Positions 20,318-30,026 of a stretch of DNA of 64,000 nucleotides are shown here, one piece after another (position 1 is the first letter of the stretch; each line of letters starts with the position of its first letter). The notes under the pieces are model-generated. The model was not told the DNA's origin. It saw nothing but the letters and a program-made list of their open reading frames with translations, and ran no database searches. The stretch is from assembly GCA_015061245.1 (NCBI GenBank), contig SUWY01000001.1, positions 1 through 64,000 of the forward strand, in the 5' to 3' direction. The DNA comes from Bacteroidales bacterium. Lineage in GTDB: Bacteria; Bacteroidota; Bacteroidia; Bacteroidales; Marinifilaceae. The translations under genes were made by a program, and so were the position numbers.

Positions 20318-22021
20318 TTAGAACTCTTTTACTCGCTGTTTCTCTCCCATATCTTCAACTATAGCTCTATAGTACCATTCAGGAGCTGCATTGTAGCTCA
20401 CTTTTGGCATAGGTTCGCCCTCAACAATAGTTCTTGTTGCGCCATCCATATACTTTGCAAATAGTTGTCCATATAATTTTTTCCAATCTTTCACCAGTTG
20501 GTCTCCGGTGTTACATGAGTATTCTGTAAGGAACTCAACACATTTGGCTGGATCTTCATTATACAGATTTTGTGCTTTTGTGTCAATGTCTACAACCTCT
20601 TGTTTGTAGGTCATCTCTTTGTCTCTCTGAACTTTGCGAATTTCAGGGTGTACAATATTGTAGCGGGTATATGCAAAGTTGGTTAACTGGCTGAATACCC
20701 AGAATGCTTTATCCGGATCAAACTCATTTATACTTCCGCCAAAGAAGCTGTCAGGCGCTTTTGTAGATGCACTATACATTGGAAAGTACACTGTACTGGC
20801 TGCATCGTCAACACCAAACCATAAAATACCTCCAATCTCGTCGGGTAGCCAATTTCTACTTTGAGCAACCAATGTGAATCCGGTCTGTTGAGTTGCTGTT
20901 GCGCGCTCATTTACATATTCAACGCTATCAACTGTATAACTCATAGGACGCCAACGGTATGGACATTCGAATGGACCTGCGCCAACATCCTTTGTCATGT
21001 CTAATTCAGTTCCCTCTAAGTGGTCACGCATCAAATCCATAATGTCTGTAACCTCTAATGCTCTTTCCGGCTTAATCCAAAGAGGCATTCTGTTTGTTGC
21101 ATATCCATATTTGCCGAATTCGATTCCGGTACCCTTTGCATACTCCCAATATTCTTCCATACCGCTGCCTACAGAATTGAAGAAACTCCATACTCTTATT
21201 TCGCATGCACGTGCTCCGCTAAAATCGAGAGGAGCGTATGTGTCAGAGAAACTGAACTCCGAGTTCTTTCCGTCAATTGGGAAATAGCCTTTCTTCTTTG
21301 CGAATGCAATAACATCATTGGAATATACGGTTGTAATCTCTTTATTGTAGATGTTGTCAATTTTACTTGAAGGTATAGATGTTGGCCCATCTAATGGAAA
21401 AGTGGTGATGCGTGCCTGGTTGGCGTGTGCACAAACATATCCGTCTGGTACCATTCTTGCAACCCAAACAGCACCTTTCTCTCCTTCGCCCTTGCCAATC
21501 ATCTCCATAATCCAAACCTCGTTTGGGTCACATATAGAGAATGATTCACCTGAACTTGCATAGCCAAACTCCTCAACCAATTGAGTCATAATAACAATTG
21601 CTTCGCGAGCACTTTTGGCTCTTTGCAGAGTGATGTATATCAAACTACCATAGTCAATAATTCCTCCGGTTTGGTGAGATAACTCGCTGCGGCCTCCAAA
21701 TGTAGTCTCGGTAATAGCAAGTTGATATTGATTCATATTTCCAACTACATTATAGGTCTTGCCGACTTGAGGGATTTTTCCTAAGAACTTACCTGTATCC
21801 CACTCAATAACATCGAGTAGAGTGCCATTGCTCCATATCTTTGCGGGCCAATGGTACATCTCTCCAAATAGACTTGGAGAATCTGCACTATATGTTATCA
21901 TACATGAGCCATCGCGTGACGCTCCTTTTGTAATAAGAAAGTTTGTGCATGCATATGTATTGTATGCACCGAAAAGAACAGTCATGATGACTGCAGTGAG
22001 TAGTTTGAGGTTCTGTTTCAT
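20318..22021 (-). CDS. C69-family dipeptidase
   Basis: Signal peptide then mature ACTNFLITKGASRDGSCMITYSAD (Cys nucleophile); ORF open to 22144 but signal-peptide Met is at 22021. Confidence 0.9.
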   Translation of the reverse strand: MKQNLKLLTAVIMTVLFGAYNTYACTNFLITKGASRDGSCMITYSADSPSLFGEMYHWPAKIWSNGTLLDVIEWDTGKFLGKIPQVGKTYNVVGNMNQYQLAITETTFGGRSELSHQTGGIIDYGSLIYITLQRAKSAREAIVIMTQLVEEFGYASSGESFSICDPNEVWIMEMIGKGEGEKGAVWVARMVPDGYVCAHANQARITTFPLDGPTSIPSSKIDNIYNKEITTVYSNDVIAFAKKKGYFPIDGKNSEFSFSDTYAPLDFSGARACEIRVWSFFNSVGSGMEEYWEYAKGTGIEFGKYGYATNRMPLWIKPERALEVTDIMDLMRDHLEGTELDMTKDVGAGPFECPYRWRPMSYTVDSVEYVNERATATQQTGFTLVAQSRNWLPDEIGGILWFGVDDAASTVYFPMYSASTKAPDSFFGGSINEFDPDKAFWVFSQLTNFAYTRYNIVHPEIRKVQRDKEMTYKQEVVDIDTKAQNLYNEDPAKCVEFLTEYSCNTGDQLVKDWKKLYGQLFAKYMDGATRTIVEGEPMPKVSYNAAPEWYYRAIVEDMGEKQRVKEF

Positions 22022-22026
22022 TGCTG

Positions 22027-22446
22027 TTATCTTAAACGGTCTAAACTTCTTAGAATTACCAAATCTTTGCTGATGCCCTTCATTGCCAACAAAGTGAGTA
22101 TTATTTGAATGATAGGCATGGCCATAGCTACGCCAATTCTCCACTCGCCTGTTGAGCTGTCAATATTATTGTAGCAGTAAAAGAATAGGTATGCAGCTGT
22201 ACCAATCTCAACAACCAGATTAAATGTAGATAGTCTGATTTGGAGCATCTGTTTTTTATAGCAGAAGATTGTGATTAATGCAAATAGCATTGTAACTGCT
22301 GTTAATGTGGCAAGACTCCATACATTTCTTGCATAAAAATTGATTAACTCTCCATCTACGATAAGCGACGCTGCCGGAATGCTCAAAAGGAGTATTCCGG
22401 CAACAATAACACCTATCAGATATAGAGTTTGAACTCTTTGTATCAT
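22027..22446 (-). CDS. DUF4293-like membrane protein
   Basis: 139 aa; MIQRVQTLYLIGVIVAGILL, four TM segments. Confidence 0.75.
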   Translation of the reverse strand: MIQRVQTLYLIGVIVAGILLLSIPAASLIVDGELINFYARNVWSLATLTAVTMLFALITIFCYKKQMLQIRLSTFNLVVEIGTAAYLFFYCYNNIDSSTGEWRIGVAMAMPIIQIILTLLAMKGISKDLVILRSLDRLR

Positions 22447-22458
22447 GATATGTCTCTT

Positions 22459-23994
22459 TTATTTTGCGTAATTAATAGCTCGTGTTTCGCGAATTACTGT
22501 AACCTTTACCTGGCCTGGGTAGGTCATCTCATCCTGAATTCTCTTTGCGATATCGAATGAAATCTTCTCTGCCTCGCTATCTGAAATCTTTTCACTTCCA
22601 ACTACAACACGTAGCTCGCGACCGGCTTGGATTGCATAGGTCTTGATTACTCCATCATAAGATAGGGCCAAATCCTCCATATCCTTCAAGCGTTTGATGT
22701 ATGATTCAACCACCTCGCGTCTTGCACCAGGACGGGCTCCTGAAATTGCATCGCAAGCCTGGACAATTGGTGCTATCAATGAGGTCATCTCCATCTCCTC
22801 GTGGTGAGCTCCGATTGCATTGCAGATATCCGGTTTCTCTTTGTACTTCTCTGCTAATTGCATACCTAGAAGTGCGTGTGGCAACTCTGGCTCGTCATCG
22901 GGCACTTTACCTATATCGTGTAGCAATCCAGCGCGTTTTGCTTTCTTTACATTCAATCCCAACTCTGCAGCCATGATAGCACATAGGTTGGCTGTTTCTC
23001 GTGCGTGTTGCAACAAGTTCTGGCCGTATGATGAACGATATTTCATCTTACCAACCAATCGGACAAGTTCAGGGTGAAGACCGTGAATACCAAGGTCAAT
23101 TGTAGTGCGTTTTCCTGTCTCAACAATCTCCTCCTCAATCTGCTTCTTTACCTTATTTACAACCTCCTCAATGCGGGCAGGGTGGATACGTCCATCTTGA
23201 ACCAATTGGTGTAGAGATAGTCTGGCAATCTCTCTACGTACGGGATCAAAGCCTGAAAGAACAATAGCCTCAGGAGTGTCATCTACGATAATCTCAACGC
23301 CTGTCGCAGCCTCTAATGCTCTGATATTTCTACCTTCACGACCAATAATTCTTCCTTTTATCTCATCGCTCTCAATATGGAAAATTGAGACTGCATTCTC
23401 TGTCGCGGTTTCTGTTGCAACTCTCTGAATTGTTTTGATGACAATCTTCTTTGCCTCAGAGTTTGCAGACATCTTAGCCTCTTCGATAATCTCATTAACC
23501 AATGATGCTGCCTGAGCCTCTGCTTCGTCTTTCATCGAGTTAATCAAATTCTCTTTGGCCTCTTCGCCTGACATGCCTGAAATGGCTTCAAGTTTTTCAA
23601 CTTGTTGCTTTTTCAATCTTTCAAGTTCGCTATTTTTCTTTTCAATGAGCTCTTTTTGTGTCTCAATATTAGCCTTTTGACTCTCTAGCTCCTTGCTTTT
23701 ACGTTGAACCTCCTCCATTTTATGGTTCAACTCACTCTCTTGCTGTTTTAACTTATTCTCTTGAATAATAAGTTTGTTGGTTCTTGCTGCGGCCTGTTTC
23801 TCTTGTTCTGCTTTAATTTGTAAGAATTTCTCCTTTGCCTGCAGAATCTTCTCTTTCTTGATTACGTCCGCCTCAATTTCAGCCTCTCTAATTATTCGTG
23901 CCGCTCTTTTTTTGTTTAGGAGCTTTATGATTAACGCAGTAATAGCTGCTCCTAAAGCAAGTCCAGCAATGCACGCTGCTATTGTAGTTACCAT
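22459..23994 (-). CDS. rny: Ribonuclease Y
   Basis: N-terminal TM, coiled coil, KH ([23 protein letters not shown]), HD ([15 protein letters not shown]). Confidence 0.97.
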   Translation of the reverse strand: MVTTIAACIAGLALGAAITALIIKLLNKKRAARIIREAEIEADVIKKEKILQAKEKFLQIKAEQEKQAAARTNKLIIQENKLKQQESELNHKMEEVQRKSKELESQKANIETQKELIEKKNSELERLKKQQVEKLEAISGMSGEEAKENLINSMKDEAEAQAASLVNEIIEEAKMSANSEAKKIVIKTIQRVATETATENAVSIFHIESDEIKGRIIGREGRNIRALEAATGVEIIVDDTPEAIVLSGFDPVRREIARLSLHQLVQDGRIHPARIEEVVNKVKKQIEEEIVETGKRTTIDLGIHGLHPELVRLVGKMKYRSSYGQNLLQHARETANLCAIMAAELGLNVKKAKRAGLLHDIGKVPDDEPELPHALLGMQLAEKYKEKPDICNAIGAHHEEMEMTSLIAPIVQACDAISGARPGARREVVESYIKRLKDMEDLALSYDGVIKTYAIQAGRELRVVVGSEKISDSEAEKISFDIAKRIQDEMTYPGQVKVTVIRETRAINYAK

Positions 23995-24059
23995 TATAAG
24001 AATTACTTTAATTGTTTATATATGTGTTATTTGTGTCAAATAAAAAACCCGCACCGCTC

Positions 24060-24215
24060 CAGTTTAAGAAAAACCCCGTAAAAAATATGGGTAGAGCTGC
24101 CATTCGATTCAGACTTCCACTGGTGCATAAACACCCTCCGAAGAGGTGAGGCCTGTCTTGTGCGAATATAAGCATCCGCTCTAATTCGATAAATGTTAGG
24201 TTTTTCGTTTAAATG
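24060..24215 (-). ncRNA. Candidate 6S-like RNA between zapA and rny
   Basis: Nested inverted repeats: 24068-24075 GAAAAACC/24199-24206 GGTTTTTC; 24092-24097 TAGAGC/24178-24183 GCTCTA; 24102-24106 ATTCG/24163-24167 CGAAT; 24111-24114 AGAC/24155-24158 GTCT; apical hairpin with cUUCGg loop on the minus strand; zapA neighbourhood. Confidence 0.65.
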
Positions 24216-24266
24216 TGAAACAATGCGGGAAAATACCTTATTAAAGAACGATCTATGTTGTGTGCT

Positions 24267-24533
24267 CTATGGCTCCAATAATTTCTCAAGCCTTTCGTCG
24301 CACTCTTTAAGCAAATTCAACTCTTTGCTCAATTTCTCGACTTGAGCGGCGCTTTGCAGTGCAGCTAAAGCCAAGTAATATCCATACTCCTTTTCAGGGC
24401 CTATTTTAGTGTAGTCGGCAACAATATTATTTAAACTTTTTGCGCCGTTACGAATGTAACCCTCGTCCTGACTGGACACCTTTATTTTTATAGGTATACC
24501 GGCAACATTCAAAGTTACACTAACTTTCGACAT
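24267..24533 (-). CDS. zapA: ZapA-like cell division protein
   Basis: VTLNVAGIPIKIKVSSQDEGYIRNGAKSLN; 88 aa. Confidence 0.85.
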   Translation of the reverse strand: MSKVSVTLNVAGIPIKIKVSSQDEGYIRNGAKSLNNIVADYTKIGPEKEYGYYLALAALQSAAQVEKLSKELNLLKECDERLEKLLEP

Positions 24534-24534
24534 A

Positions 24535-24828
24535 TTATCTGTTTAGTAGAGCAATACAACTATCAATCTCCCGCAATAGACGGTTTATTTTAGCCTCTGC
24601 TTCTCCATTTGAGTCTCCGCTTTTTATTGCGGAAGCCAATTTCGAACTCTTTAGCCTATCTTGTAACTCTCTGTTCTCGCTCTTAAGCTCTTGCAACTCT
24701 TCCGTAAGATTTTGCAGCTCCTCTTTTTGTTTTTTGATCGTTTCGAGCGAGGTTTCGTACAGGTTAATCACCTTGTCAATCTTTTCAATCAGTCTGTTTG
24801 TCTCTAGTCCGCTTCTTGAATTTGACAT
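24535..24828 (-). CDS. Small coiled-coil protein upstream of zapA
   Basis: 97 aa heptad-rich sequence; 1-nt spacing to zapA. Confidence 0.65.
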   Translation of the reverse strand: MSNSRSGLETNRLIEKIDKVINLYETSLETIKKQKEELQNLTEELQELKSENRELQDRLKSSKLASAIKSGDSNGEAEAKINRLLREIDSCIALLNR

Positions 24829-24926
24829 AACCTTATGTGACTAATACTGTTTACGATTTTTGTTACAAATCCGTTCTATCATTGGCAAAGTTAACATTAA
24901 ATTTTATATAATCAAAAAAAACGTGC

Positions 24927-24934
24927 TATCTTTG
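24927..24934 (+). promoter_or_regulatory. Bacteroidetes -7 promoter element (TATCTTTG) of the M23 gene
   Basis: Matches TAnnTTTG, 19 nt before the proposed start at 24953. Confidence 0.65.
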
Positions 24935-24952
24935 CGGGCGAATTTGAAAAAA

Positions 24953-26584
24953 ATGCAGGTAAAAATGGAAATCAGTAAGGTAGTAGTGCTCTTTTGTTGT
25001 ATGTTAGGGGGTCTATCTTCGGCATTTGCACAAAAGATTGCGCCGGTTGAGGGTGAGCTGTCTCTTAGTGGTAGCTTTGCCGAGATTCGTAGTGCCCATT
25101 TCCATGGTGGAGTTGATTTTCGTACTGGCGGAGTTATAGGTAAACCAATATTTGCCATAGATGATGGGTATGTGAGTCGGGTGTCGGTCTCTCCTACCGG
25201 GTATGGTAATGCTCTATATCTGAATCATCCTGATGGTACAACATCGGTATACGCCCATTTAGACTCCTTTGATCCCTGTATATCTGAATTGGTGCGTAAA
25301 GAGCAGTATAAGCAAAATTCTTTTAAAATTGATTTCTCGCCTGCAGATACAATATATTTTAAGAAAGGTGAAGTGATTGCTCTAAGTGGAAATAGCGGTT
25401 CTTCCGGAGGACCTCATCTTCATTTTGAGATTCGTGACACTGAAAGCAATCTTGATATTAATGCAGCCCATTATATAAAGGTAAAAGATAATATCGCTCC
25501 GGAGATAAAGGGTATATATCTCTATCAGGTGGATATGTATGGACATGAGGAGCGCATGGGTAAATATAGTGTAGTGAAATCGGGCAATAGGTACTCTTCA
25601 AAGGATTTGAAGGTGAGAGCGGGCCTTTTTGGTGTTGGTTTGCACGTCATTGACAGAATGGAGGGGTCGACAGGAAAGTTAGGTCTATATTCAATGAAAG
25701 TGTATGCAGATGAGCAGTTGATTTCATCGTATGTGGCCGATACAATATCTTTTGATCAGAATAGACATGTCAATGTCGTTGGCGATTACGAAGCATATTT
25801 GCGCAATGAAACAGTTTACAGAACATTTGGTACTCAATGGAATTCTGTTTACGGATGTGCTTCGGAGTTTGATGGGTATTTGGGGGTTGAGCAGGATTCT
25901 CTTGTCAATGTTTGCGTAGAGATATCTGACTATAACGGTAATATCTCTCATTTGGCCTTTAGGGTTAGGGGTGGAGAGTCCCGGCAATCTTCTTATGATG
26001 GAGTATTGTGGCATAGCGATGAAGAAAACTATGCAAGGGTAGGGTGTTGTAAATTGAGTTTGGACGAGGCCTCGCTCATTAGAAATGTAGTGGTAAATCC
26101 TAAAGTGATTCAAGATACCGTACGTGATGTAGAGATATATAGCTTTTTGGATAAGGAGGAGCCGTTGTTGAAACCTGCTAAGGTTATTTTGATGGGAGAG
26201 TTTGATTCCAAAAGTGTGGTCTGCAGGGTTAATTGGAAGAAGCGACTTCGTCCAATTGCAAGTGAGAGGTGTGATGAGGGATTATCGGTTGCTCCTACAA
26301 CTTTGGGGGCCTATTGTGTCGTTGTTGATACAGTGAAGCCTAAAATTGTATACCGAGGGGCAAATACTAAAAGATTGAATTTTAGTGTAGCCGATGCCTT
26401 GTCAGGGGTAGATACGATAGAGGTGTTGGTAAATGGAGTGTGGACTCTTTACGAGTATGATGCCAAATATAGTGCGTTGCGTATATATCGCGATGAACCG
26501 ACATTTATGGAAGGAGAGGATAAAATAGAGATAAAGGTTGTCGATGTTGTTGGAAATATTGCGACCTGTAGTGTTAATATATAA
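24953..26584 (+). CDS. M23-family peptidase (LytM domain) protein
   Basis: SAHFHGGVDFRTG, YGNALYLNHPDGTTSVYAHL, GNSGSSGGPHLHFEIRD; start trimmed from 24860 because the promoter lies inside the longer ORF. Confidence 0.9.
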   Translation: MQVKMEISKVVVLFCCMLGGLSSAFAQKIAPVEGELSLSGSFAEIRSAHFHGGVDFRTGGVIGKPIFAIDDGYVSRVSVSPTGYGNALYLNHPDGTTSVYAHLDSFDPCISELVRKEQYKQNSFKIDFSPADTIYFKKGEVIALSGNSGSSGGPHLHFEIRDTESNLDINAAHYIKVKDNIAPEIKGIYLYQVDMYGHEERMGKYSVVKSGNRYSSKDLKVRAGLFGVGLHVIDRMEGSTGKLGLYSMKVYADEQLISSYVADTISFDQNRHVNVVGDYEAYLRNETVYRTFGTQWNSVYGCASEFDGYLGVEQDSLVNVCVEISDYNGNISHLAFRVRGGESRQSSYDGVLWHSDEENYARVGCCKLSLDEASLIRNVVVNPKVIQDTVRDVEIYSFLDKEEPLLKPAKVILMGEFDSKSVVCRVNWKKRLRPIASERCDEGLSVAPTTLGAYCVVVDTVKPKIVYRGANTKRLNFSVADALSGVDTIEVLVNGVWTLYEYDAKYSALRIYRDEPTFMEGEDKIEIKVVDVVGNIATCSVNI

Positions 26585-26617
26585 ATAAGGTATAATTAGA
26601 AAGGGGGTTGTGTTATA

Positions 26618-26881
26618 TTGTTTGTTGAGCAAAAAAGAGGATTGAGAGATTGTCGTTTGGAAAGAATATCTGAGTTGGAGAAAGACGAAAAATTGTTCGA
26701 CTCAGTGGCTCTGATGAATGAGTTGGGGGCCTTGTATTACGCAGAGAATAGAGTACAGGAGTCACTAAATCTCTTTTATCGGGTGCTTAAAAATGATCCG
26801 ACCAATGTATCAGCAAATGGTTATGTGCAGCTGATTCGGGGGGTGTTGGATTTCGTAAACAAAGAGATGTTAAATCCGTAA
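26618..26881 (+). CDS. Small TPR-like protein (87 aa), non-ATG start
   Basis: ORF with ALYYAENRVQESLNLFYRVLKNDPTNVSANGYVQLI, TPR-like. Confidence 0.6.
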   Translation: MFVEQKRGLRDCRLERISELEKDEKLFDSVALMNELGALYYAENRVQESLNLFYRVLKNDPTNVSANGYVQLIRGVLDFVNKEMLNP

Positions 26882-26905
26882 AGAATAAAAAATATTAAAA
26901 ACTCT

Positions 26906-26935
26906 TTTGGGTTTCAGGAAAATGCGTTATCTTTG
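26906..26935 (+). promoter_or_regulatory. rpsU promoter: -33 TTTG and -7 TATCTTTG
   Basis: TTTG at 26906-26909 and TATCTTTG at 26928-26935, 18-nt spacing. Confidence 0.7.
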
Positions 26936-27023
26936 CACGCGATTTTTCCGAAAACAATCATAATGATTGTTCGTAAATGCAAAAATAAATTAAAGTAAAA
27001 TAAAAAAACAAACAAAAGTAACT

Positions 27024-27215
27024 ATGATTATTGTACCTTTGAAAGATGGCGAGAATATCGAGCGCGCCTTGAAGAAGTTTAAAAGAAAGTTTGAGAAAAC
27101 CGGAGTTGTAAAAGAATTGCGTGACCGTCAGGCTTTTACAAAACCTTCAGTTCGTAACAGAGCTGCTCACATTAAGGCTGTGTATCGTCAGGCTATGCAG
27201 ATTTCTGAGGATTAA
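27024..27215 (+). CDS. rpsU: 30S ribosomal protein S21
   Basis: MIIVPLKDGENIERALKKFKRKFEKTGVVKELRDRQAFTKPSVRNR. Confidence 0.96.
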   Translation: MIIVPLKDGENIERALKKFKRKFEKTGVVKELRDRQAFTKPSVRNRAAHIKAVYRQAMQISED

Positions 27216-27297
27216 AAAATTCCGGAAAAATTATTCAGAAAAATTATAGAAATCTGAAAAAAATCTTCTATCTTTATAGTGGCTAAAGAACGCTACG

Positions 27298-28212
27298 ATG
27301 GAGATAGGAGAATTTATCAAATACTTGGAGGATGTTAAGCGTTATTCGCCTAACACCCTCCTTGCTTATAAAAAGGATATTCTTCTTTTTGTCGATTACT
27401 GTAAAGAGACAGAGATGATCGATGATTGGAAATCCGTTACTCCTAAGATGGTGAGGCGTTGGGAGGTGTCAATGATGGCCTCTGAAAAGCCTGTCTCTCC
27501 TAAAACTGTTCGTAGAAGACTTAGTGCCTTAAGTACTTTGTTTGTCTATATGATGCGAAACGGTCAGGTTGATGATAACCCGGTAAAAATGGTAGTCTTG
27601 CCAAAGATTCCAAAGCGGTTACCGGTTTTTGTCTCTCCGGAGCAGATGGATACTCTTCTTGATGGAGATTCATTTATTGAAGAGGAGTTTGCAGTTTTGC
27701 GTGATAAGACCGTTATTCTTATGGCATATATAACCGGAATGCGACGTTCTGAGTTAGTTTCGTTGACATTGTCCGATCTCGATAGGGCGTCAAAGGTTAT
27801 AAGAGTGCATGGAAAGGGAAACAAAGAGCGGATAGTTCCCATGACCGAAGAGTTGTTTGACATATTGAATGAGTATTTGAAGAGTAGAGAAACTTTAGTT
27901 GGTGGTAAGCATCAATATCTTTTTGTTACTGATAAAGGAACTCCGGTATATGACAAGTTTATATATCGTATGGTAGTTCGTTATTTGGGAATGGTTACTA
28001 CTCAAAAGAAGAGAAGTCCTCATGTTTTGAGACACTCATTTGCAACGGCACTATTGAATAATGGGGCATGTATTGAGGCAATCAGAAAGTTGTTGGGGCA
28101 TTCAGATCTTTCGGCTACTCAGGTTTATACTCATACTTCGGTAGAGGGGTTGAAACGAATATATAACCAGGCGCATCCCAGGGCGGAGCAAGGTTCTGAT
28201 GATGTGTCGTAA
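27298..28212 (+). CDS. Tyrosine recombinase, XerC/XerD-like
   Basis: Catalytic R (TGMRRSELVSL), HVLRHSFATALLNNG, LLGHSDLSATQVYTH. Confidence 0.92.
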   Translation: MEIGEFIKYLEDVKRYSPNTLLAYKKDILLFVDYCKETEMIDDWKSVTPKMVRRWEVSMMASEKPVSPKTVRRRLSALSTLFVYMMRNGQVDDNPVKMVVLPKIPKRLPVFVSPEQMDTLLDGDSFIEEEFAVLRDKTVILMAYITGMRRSELVSLTLSDLDRASKVIRVHGKGNKERIVPMTEELFDILNEYLKSRETLVGGKHQYLFVTDKGTPVYDKFIYRMVVRYLGMVTTQKKRSPHVLRHSFATALLNNGACIEAIRKLLGHSDLSATQVYTHTSVEGLKRIYNQAHPRAEQGSDDVS

Positions 28213-28231
28213 AATAATAGGAGGATAAGTT

Positions 28232-28528
28232 ATGAACGTAATGATCAATGGAATCGGATTTTCAGTAAATCCTGTTTTGCAAGAGTTTATCACAAAGAAA
28301 TTGTCTAAGCTTGCGAAGTACAATGAAGATCTCCAGTCCGTAACGGTAACCTTGAAATTGGAGAAAGACGATGCGGTTGGAAATAAACTTGCAGAGGTCT
28401 CTCTTAGTGTAAAGGGATGTAACCCAGTATTTGCGAGCAAGAGTTCTCAGAACTTCGAGGATGATATTGATGAGTTGTATGACATTTTAAAGAGACAACT
28501 TATTAAGTTGAAGGAGAAAAATTCTTAA
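28232..28528 (+). CDS. Ribosome hibernation-promoting factor (HPF/RaiA family)
   Basis: 98 aa; FITKKLSKLAKYNEDLQSVTVTLKLE. Confidence 0.88.
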   Translation: MNVMINGIGFSVNPVLQEFITKKLSKLAKYNEDLQSVTVTLKLEKDDAVGNKLAEVSLSVKGCNPVFASKSSQNFEDDIDELYDILKRQLIKLKEKNS

Positions 28529-28563
28529 ATTTCAGAGAAAGTTGATTTTTTCTCTAAAAATAT

Positions 28564-28594
28564 TTTGGCGTGTAAAAATTAATATCTAAATTTG
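28564..28594 (+). promoter_or_regulatory. tuf promoter: -33 TTTG and -7 TAAATTTG
   Basis: TTTG 28564-28567 and TAAATTTG 28587-28594, 19-nt spacing. Confidence 0.65.
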
Positions 28595-28693
28595 CACGCT
28601 CAATTAGCGAAACTCACGCGAAAGAGATTCTCTTCGCGTGATGTTTTATGAAAATTGAAATTGTTTAATAAAAAAATAAAAAAGAGTTCGATT

Positions 28694-29881
28694 ATGGCAA
28701 AAGAAAAGTTTGACAAGTCAAAACCGCACGTAAACATCGGTACCATCGGTCACGTTGACCACGGTAAAACTACTTTGACTGCAGCTATTACAACAGTATT
28801 GGCTAAAAGAGGTCTTTCAGAGTTGCGTTCATTCGATTCTATCGATAACGCTCCAGAGGAGAAAGAGCGTGGTATTACAATTAACACCTCTCACGTTGAG
28901 TATCAGACAGCAACTCGTCACTATGCTCACGTTGACTGTCCTGGTCACGCTGACTATGTAAAGAACATGGTTACTGGTGCTGCTCAGATGGATGGTGCTA
29001 TCATCGTATGTGCTGCTACTGATGGTCCTATGCCTCAGACTCGTGAGCACATCTTGTTGGCTCGTCAGGTAAACGTACCAAGATTGGTTGTTTTCATGAA
29101 CAAGGTTGATATGGTTGACGATCCAGAGATGTTGGAGTTGGTTGAGATGGAGATGCGTGAGCTTTTGAGCTTCAACGGTTTCGACGGTGACAATACTCCA
29201 GTTATTAAGGGTTCTGCTCTTGGTGCTTTGAATGGAGAGGCTAAGTGGGAGGACACTGTAATGGAGTTGATGGATGCTGTTGATTCATGGATTGAGTTGC
29301 CAGCTCGTGATATTGATAAGCCTTTCTTGATGCCAGTTGAGGATATCTTCTCTATTACCGGTCGTGGAACTGTTGCTACTGGTCGTATCGAGACTGGAGT
29401 TATCCATGTTGGTGATGAGATGGAGATCATCGGTCTTGGTGCAGATGGTAAGAAGACTGTTTGTACAGGAGTTGAGATGTTCCGTAAGCTTCTTGATGAG
29501 GGTGAGGCTGGTGATAACGTTGGTTTGTTGCTTCGTGGTATTGATAAGACAGAGATTAAGCGTGGTATGGTATTGGCTAAGCCAGGTTCTGTTAAGCCAC
29601 ACGATAAGTTCAAGGCTGAGGTTTATATCTTGAAGAAAGAGGAGGGTGGACGTCACACACCATTCCACAACCACTATCGTCCTCAGTTCTATCTACGTAC
29701 AATGGACGTTACCGGAGAGATTTCTCTTCCAGAGGGAGTTGAGATGGTAATGCCTGGTGATAACGTAACAATTATCGTTCAGTTGTTGAGCCCAGTTGCT
29801 TGCTCTGAGGGTCTACGTTTCGCTATCCGTGAGGGAGGTCGTACAGTAGGTGCTGGACAGATCACAGAGATTCTTGACTAA
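28694..29881 (+). CDS. tuf: Elongation factor Tu
   Basis: [33 protein letters not shown]; start trimmed from 28655. Confidence 0.99.
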   Translation: MAKEKFDKSKPHVNIGTIGHVDHGKTTLTAAITTVLAKRGLSELRSFDSIDNAPEEKERGITINTSHVEYQTATRHYAHVDCPGHADYVKNMVTGAAQMDGAIIVCAATDGPMPQTREHILLARQVNVPRLVVFMNKVDMVDDPEMLELVEMEMRELLSFNGFDGDNTPVIKGSALGALNGEAKWEDTVMELMDAVDSWIELPARDIDKPFLMPVEDIFSITGRGTVATGRIETGVIHVGDEMEIIGLGADGKKTVCTGVEMFRKLLDEGEAGDNVGLLLRGIDKTEIKRGMVLAKPGSVKPHDKFKAEVYILKKEEGGRHTPFHNHYRPQFYLRTMDVTGEISLPEGVEMVMPGDNVTIIVQLLSPVACSEGLRFAIREGGRTVGAGQITEILD

Positions 29882-29930
29882 TAACTAGTTATAGAAAAGT
29901 AGGTCATTGCTTGACAATGACCTACACAAT

Positions 29931-30003
29931 ACGGGTGTAGCTCAGTCGGTAGAGCACTGGTCTCCAAAACCAGGTGTCGGGAGTTCGAGCCTCTCCACCC
30001 GTG
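29931..30003 (+). tRNA. tRNA-Trp (CCA)
   Basis: Cloverleaf ACGGGTG/CACCCGT acceptor, CTGGT-CTCCAAA-ACCAG anticodon arm, GGGAG-TTCGAGC-CTCTC T-arm. Confidence 0.96.
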
Positions 30004-30026
30004 CTAAATAAAAAGAGATCACTTAT

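Noticed and set aside
27298-28212. Integrase of a mobile element
   Set aside because: XerC/D-like protein sits between rpsU and an HPF gene in a housekeeping context; no attachment-site duplication or cargo seen.
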